This document shows, one piece after another, positions 60,194 through 64,000 of a DNA stretch of 64,000 nt. The DNA comes from Clostridium sp. chh4-2 (GTDB taxonomy: Bacteria; Bacillota; Clostridia; Lachnospirales; Lachnospiraceae). Every line of letters begins with the position of its first letter. Within the stretch, counting starts at the first letter, position 1. Under the pieces are notes generated by a model that saw only the letters and a list, made by a program, of their open reading frames with translations, ran no database searches and was not told where the DNA came from. The stretch lies in NCBI RefSeq assembly GCF_002899675.1, contig NZ_PKUU01000016.1, positions 62,001 to 126,000 of the forward strand. Reading direction: 5' to 3'. The translations under genes were made by a program, and so were the position numbers.

Positions 60194-61204
60194 ATGGGAA
60201 AAGATGAACAAGAGATCGATGAGAACATAATTGAGCTTCAAAAAGAAAACCGCCGCTTAAATAAGCTGATTGAAACCGATTGGCTGACCGGTGTATACAA
60301 CCGCGGCGCGGTGCAGAATAAGGTGAATGAACTGATTAACAAGAATAAGAACGGAGTCATGCTGTTTCTGGATGTGGATCATTTTAAAGATATCAATGAC
60401 AGGTTCGGTCATATTGTAGGAGATCAGTTCCTGAAGGATCTGGCGCTGACTTTGAAGAAGATGATCTTCAGAAATGATATCATAGGCCGGGTCGGCGGAG
60501 ACGAATTCGTGGTTTTTATCCCGGTAAAGCAGGATATGGAATTTGTCGAGGAACGGTGCAGGCAGATAAAGCGGCGTTTCCGGGACAGCTCCTTTCAGAG
60601 AACCGTATCATTAACCGTTTGCGGAACCGTGTACCAGGAAGGCGACGACTATCTTTCCATGTTTGACAGAGCAGACCAGCAGATGATCAGTGAGAAGAGA
60701 CGGAACAGGATGCTGGAAGAGAAGAAGCCGGAAAAGGAACAGATTCCAGGGATGATGATTGACATGAGGCTGATTTCCGCCGAACTTCATGAGAGCAACC
60801 AGGTTCAGGGCGCTTTTTGCCAGGATTACGAAGTGTTTAAAAGCATCTATTGTTTTACGGAACGCAGGCTGAGAAGAACAAAAGGAAACGCATGTATTAT
60901 TCTGTTCACCATCACGGACGGAGGAAATAATTTTCCTCATTTTTCAGTGCGCGAGGCGCAGATGGAGATTCTGTCAGAGATTATCCAGAAATGTTTAAGA
61001 TCAGGGGACGTATATACGCAGTACAGCAGCTGCCAGTTCTTGACGATGGTATCGGATGCGTCCATGGAAAATATCGACTGCATTGCCGAACGAATCTGCA
61101 GCTGCTTTTATAAAAGGGTTCCCGGAGGGCAGGAGAGCTGCCTGCTTCACCATGGATACCCTCTTGGAATTGATGAGACTAAAAAACTGATTGAACAAAA
61201 GTAA
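60194..61204 (+). CDS. GGDEF diguanylate cyclase with degenerate second domain
   Basis: Cyclic-di-GMP synthase-like protein of 336 residues. ATG 60194 is chosen (GGAGGG 7 bases upstream) over ATGs at 60179 and 60188. A short coiled coil (~5-30) leads into a GGDEF domain: TDWLTGVYNRGAV, FLDVDHFKDINDRFGH and the intact RVGGDEF signature (~96-102). No RxxD inhibitory site is seen at the usual place. The C-terminal half (~200-336) resembles a second, degenerate GGDEF domain (SGDVYTQYSSCQFLTMV). No membrane segment. Its 3' end overlaps the converging LysE gene by 26 bp. Confidence 0.88.
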   Translation: MGKDEQEIDENIIELQKENRRLNKLIETDWLTGVYNRGAVQNKVNELINKNKNGVMLFLDVDHFKDINDRFGHIVGDQFLKDLALTLKKMIFRNDIIGRVGGDEFVVFIPVKQDMEFVEERCRQIKRRFRDSSFQRTVSLTVCGTVYQEGDDYLSMFDRADQQMISEKRRNRMLEEKKPEKEQIPGMMIDMRLISAELHESNQVQGAFCQDYEVFKSIYCFTERRLRRTKGNACIILFTITDGGNNFPHFSVREAQMEILSEIIQKCLRSGDVYTQYSSCQFLTMVSDASMENIDCIAERICSCFYKRVPGGQESCLLHHGYPLGIDETKKLIEQK

Positions 61205-61784
61205 AGAATAATTTTAAACCGTAAAAGATAATCACGCATCCGCAGATCAGATTGACGGCTCTGAGAACCCGGTTGTTCAGTTTGTGGCTGAACATGGTGA
61301 CAAACAGGGTTAAACCTGAAAACCAAAGGCAGGAAGCCGAAGCCACGCCCAGAATAAACGGATATCCGGAGCCGTTCTGGCTCACGCGGAAAGCTCCCAG
61401 CATCATGGTTCCGTCAATGATTGCCTGGGGATTAAACCAGGTGACCACACAGGCGGAAAATATAATCTTTCTCACAGTCATATTCTGACCGGAAGTTGTT
61501 TCCAAAGAGGACTTGGAGCGGATCAGGCCGATACCGATCCAGGTTACGATCAGGCTTCCTGCCAGCAGGATTACCATCTCCAGCCATTTCACATGCTCTA
61601 TTACAGCGCCAATCCCGAAAAAACAGGCGAAAGCCAAAGTAATATCAAAAAAGATAACTATAAATGCAGTCAGCGCGGAACGCTTGTGATCGCGTTCCAG
61701 CGCTGTATTAATGATAAATAAATTTTGCATGCCGATGGGGGCCACATAAGCCAGCCCCATAGTCAGACCTTGTATATATTCCAT
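61179..61784 (-). CDS. LysE/ArgO family amino-acid exporter
   Basis: Membrane protein of 201 residues with six hydrophobic helices. ATG at plus 61784 has GAGG 6 bases upstream and gives the usual family start (MEYIQGLTMGLAYVAPIGMQN); a TTG at 61796 would overlap that ribosome site. Family marks are PIGMQNLFIINTAL and VTWFNPQAIIDG. It exports basic amino acids or related compounds (family knowledge). It starts 8 bp after the SbcC-like gene on the same strand and probably shares its message, and its end overlaps the converging GGDEF gene. Confidence 0.9.
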   Translation of the reverse strand: MEYIQGLTMGLAYVAPIGMQNLFIINTALERDHKRSALTAFIVIFFDITLAFACFFGIGAVIEHVKWLEMVILLAGSLIVTWIGIGLIRSKSSLETTSGQNMTVRKIIFSACVVTWFNPQAIIDGTMMLGAFRVSQNGSGYPFILGVASASCLWFSGLTLFVTMFSHKLNNRVLRAVNLICGCVIIFYGLKLFFTFVQSVF

Positions 61785-61792
61785 TGTAAACC

Positions 61793-63655
61793 TCAAAGTT
61801 TTATTAAATGATAAGGAATCTGATTGGCTGTCATCATCTGCGCTTCACGCTGATGACAGGTAAATATAATGATCTGTCCCTGATATGCGTTCACAAGCCA
61901 TTTTAATGCTGTTCTGAGCCGCTCGTCGTCATAGAGGACAAAGCTGTCGTCGAAGATCAGGGGCATCTGAATCCGGCCGTTCTGGATCAGTTTAGCGGTG
62001 GCCAGCCGCAGAGCCAGATAGATCTGGTCCATGGTGCCGCTGCTGACCTGTTCGATGGGAACCAGACGGGTCTTGGTGTTCATAAACACATTCAGGTTCT
62101 CGTCGATGCTCATGCTGCTGTAGATGCCGCCTGTAATGCCGCTTATCAGCTCCGAGGCAGTTTTGTTCAGATAGAGGCCGAAGGAATCGCGTATGCTGGT
62201 GGACAGCTCGGTCATGGTCTCCTGGGCCAGGTCGATGGCGGAAAGCTCCTGCTGAAGCCGTTCGTTCTCCTCCAAAACATGCTTTAACGTTGCCGCCTGG
62301 TTTTTGCAGCCGGTCAGATGCTCCAGCTTCTTTTCCAGTTCCCACTGGTTTCTCTGCTGCTGCTCAATATACTGACCGCAGGAACTCTGTTTTTGCTGAA
62401 GCTCCGAGATGTCCTTTGTCAGCTGGGCCACTGCGGCTTCTGATTTCTGAACCGCTTCGAAAAGCCGCTTGAATTCAGCCATCCGTTCCTTGAATACGCC
62501 CATGGCTTCTTCCGTGATCGAGGAATCTCCTAAATGGCGGGAATAAATTTCCTGAAGCAGCGTGGAATACAGCGTCAGATCCTTTTGGTAATGCTTATCC
62601 CTCATGAATAAAATAGCGCGGCACAAAAATAACACGGCAGCGGCCATCAGGCTGGCAGCGGAAACCGGCGCAAAGGGAATTCCCAGAGAGGCGGTCAGAA
62701 CATTAGCGTTTCCCGCGGCGAAGAGATATCCTCCTAAGGCCAGGAAAATAACGCCGAATACCACGGCAGCGGCGCTAAACACCTTTCTGGACTTGCTGGC
62801 TGACTTTTTCTCCGATTCCAGATAATTCTGATAGATGGATTCCGTGTTCGCTTCATAAGCGTTTATGGAATCGTGGTCAGTAAACTGATGGGTGGCTAAA
62901 ACCTGTTTTCCCCGGGCGATCTTCTGCAGCAGTTCTTCTTTTTCCTCCTGCTTGGAAGAGATCAGTTCCTGAACCTCATTCTTCATCTTTTGAAAGGCCG
63001 GAAGCTGGTTTTCATATTCCGGCGCCGAAATTTCTTTTTCAATATTCCGGATTTCCCCAAGAACCGATGCGTAAGAGCGGGCGGCCTCAGGCACCATCTG
63101 TGCGGCCAGGGCTTTTCTCTGATCCTTTAAAAATGCACTGGCTTTTGTGATGTTTAATGCCATGTTTCCGGAAGTGTTTAAGTTGGCAATATAATTTTTC
63201 AGTTCAGAGACCATGCCTCCGTCCGTGGCGCTCTTTAACTGGCCGATGCTGATGGTATTGTTGTATGCAGTCTCGCTGAGCCCGTTTAACAGTTCGTCCA
63301 GCAGAGCTTTGGTGGGCTCCACTTCTTTTCCCAATGTCTCGTTGACAATGGTCAGATCTTTGTTGTTTTTCTGAAAACTGCGTTCAATTCTGTATACAGT
63401 TCCCTCGTGTTCCAGTCTCAGATGGCCTTCGTAGGTTCCGCTGTTTTCCCAGGGTTCAAATTTGGTATAAGTATCGTTTTTAGAGGCCCGGCCTCTGGCC
63501 CTCTCGATTCCAAAAAGCATACCGCGGATGAAGGTATGCAAAGTGGATTTTCCGGCTTCATTTTTTCCATAGACCACGTTAAGTCCGTCCTTAAATGAGA
63601 TGGAGAGATTATGAAATTTTCCAAAGCCGTCAATATGTAAGTCCAATAATTTCAT
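61793..63655 (-). CDS. SbcC/Rad50-like ATPase (YhaN type)
   Basis: DNA-repair ATPase of 620 residues, the partner of the preceding nuclease. ATG at plus 63655 has GAGGAG 8 bases upstream and begins MKLLDLHIDGFGKF. Walker A is VYGKNEAGKST (~residues 27-37); the ABC signature SSGTMDQIYLALRLA and Walker B LPLIFDDSFVLYDD are near the C-terminus. Between them is a coiled coil broken by two hydrophobic helices (~290-350; VVFGVIFLALGGYLF and a second), which is the YhaN-like rather than the classical SbcC layout. It is probably membrane-tethered. Confidence 0.85.
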   Translation of the reverse strand: MKLLDLHIDGFGKFHNLSISFKDGLNVVYGKNEAGKSTLHTFIRGMLFGIERARGRASKNDTYTKFEPWENSGTYEGHLRLEHEGTVYRIERSFQKNNKDLTIVNETLGKEVEPTKALLDELLNGLSETAYNNTISIGQLKSATDGGMVSELKNYIANLNTSGNMALNITKASAFLKDQRKALAAQMVPEAARSYASVLGEIRNIEKEISAPEYENQLPAFQKMKNEVQELISSKQEEKEELLQKIARGKQVLATHQFTDHDSINAYEANTESIYQNYLESEKKSASKSRKVFSAAAVVFGVIFLALGGYLFAAGNANVLTASLGIPFAPVSAASLMAAAVLFLCRAILFMRDKHYQKDLTLYSTLLQEIYSRHLGDSSITEEAMGVFKERMAEFKRLFEAVQKSEAAVAQLTKDISELQQKQSSCGQYIEQQQRNQWELEKKLEHLTGCKNQAATLKHVLEENERLQQELSAIDLAQETMTELSTSIRDSFGLYLNKTASELISGITGGIYSSMSIDENLNVFMNTKTRLVPIEQVSSGTMDQIYLALRLATAKLIQNGRIQMPLIFDDSFVLYDDERLRTALKWLVNAYQGQIIIFTCHQREAQMMTANQIPYHLIKL

Positions 63656-63659
63656 TGTG

Positions 63660-64000
63660 TCAGCTCCTCTCGTCCGTGGTGTGCAAAAGGGCATTGATAC
63701 CGTAATATAAGGCTTTTTTCTCAACAGGGCTCATGTCCTGTTTTTGAAGGGCCTGGATATAAAACCCGATCATGTCGCTGGAATGCTCCGCAAATAAAGC
63801 GCTGAAATCATACTGCGGTTCGGATTCATCGATGATTTCGGCGATCCGGAACCGGGAAGAGAGAAAATCCAGATCAAATTCCGTATCAGGATCTCTCATG
63901 CCGCGGATGCGGAACCGGTAGATGTGTTCAAGCCCCCGCTTCTGCACTTCCTGAGTGATGCGGGAAGACAGTTCGGCGTTTGTTGTATTGGGAGTGATGT
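63660..64000 (-). CDS. SbcD/YhaO-like metallophosphoesterase, C-terminal part (5' end outside window)
   Basis: The minus-strand frame is open to the window edge, so only about the last 112 residues are present. The visible part is the C-terminal capping region (SRITQEVQKRGLEH, YRFRIRGMRDPD, DFLSSRFRIAEI), not the metal-binding core. Identity is inferred from its place 4 bp ahead of the SbcC-like ATPase gene and from similarity in plan to YhaO-type DNA repair exonucleases. Together they would form a Mre11/Rad50-like nuclease complex. Confidence 0.65.
   Translation of the reverse strand, partial: ITPNTTNAELSSRITQEVQKRGLEHIYRFRIRGMRDPDTEFDLDFLSSRFRIAEIIDESEPQYDFSALFAEHSSDMIGFYIQALQKQDMSPVEKKALYYGINALLHTTDERS

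Noticed and set aside
1..64000. CRISPR arrays, tRNA or rRNA genes, prophage
   Set aside because: I saw no spaced direct-repeat array, no cloverleaf or rRNA-like sequence and no phage structural genes on reading the window.

Overview
The window reads as chromosomal DNA of a spore-forming, anaerobic, low-to-mid-GC Firmicute, most likely a Lachnospiraceae/Clostridium-type gut bacterium. The evidence is sporulation genes (yyaC, ytaF), Firmicute-type replication genes (a DnaD-domain protein and DnaI/DnaC), a CIRCE element ahead of hsp20, strong AGGAGG ribosome sites, Cys-type sulfatases that need anaerobic maturation, and many sugar-uptake operons. I see no tRNA, rRNA, CRISPR array, prophage or insertion sequence.

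Layout. 1-8.3 kb: a carbohydrate ABC transporter (two permeases and a lipoprotein) joined to a GH105 unsaturated uronyl hydrolase, an FG-GAP protein, a zinc methyltransferase-like URO-D protein and an M20 peptidase; this looks like uptake and cytoplasmic breakdown of a decorated uronic-acid oligosaccharide. 8.4-10.6 kb: an oxidoreductase and a coiled-coil membrane protein. 10.6-11.7 kb: a compositionally odd GNAT gene flanked by palindromic repeats and a 295-nt hairpin. 11.8-18.5 kb: YyaC, a LysM protein, a beta-propeller membrane protein, transketolase, a second giant hairpin (291 nt) and ROK glucokinase. 18.6-24 kb: CBS-type pyrophosphatase, orphan HicB, flavoprotein, shikimate kinase-like protein, ApgM-type mutase, cytidine deaminase and a broken GNAT gene. 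24-29.2 kb: MerR/TipAS regulator, two Hsp20 genes under CIRCE control, YtaF, QueT and MurC. 29.2-32.8 kb: a DnaA-box cluster followed by dnaD, dnaI and prs. 33-37.6 kb: Rpn-like nuclease, then a LysR regulator divergent from a lactonase and a MatC-like carrier.

37.7-50.4 kb is the most unusual block. A LacI regulator diverges from a twelve-gene, closely spaced run: RpiB, nucleoside hydrolase, pentose-phosphate epimerase, two cytoplasmic Cys-type sulfatases, a BMP-type nucleoside ABC importer (four genes) and a split transketolase. It reads as a self-contained route that imports a sulfated nucleoside-like compound, removes sulfate, splits the glycosidic bond and feeds the pentose to the pentose-phosphate pathway. 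There is no sugar kinase, and the nucleoside hydrolase has lost the glutamate that normally contacts the ribose 5'-OH, so a 5'-substituted substrate is a reasonable guess.

50.4-64 kb: an amino-acid permease with two tandem D-2-hydroxyacid dehydrogenases (minus strand); a hybrid histidine kinase and LuxR-type regulator; a LytTR regulator and GHKL kinase preceded by a co-translated 132-aa unknown protein; a diguanylate cyclase-like protein; and, on the minus strand, an SbcD/SbcC-like (YhaO/YhaN-like) pair followed by a LysE exporter. The first gene (permease) and the last gene (nuclease) are cut by the window edges.
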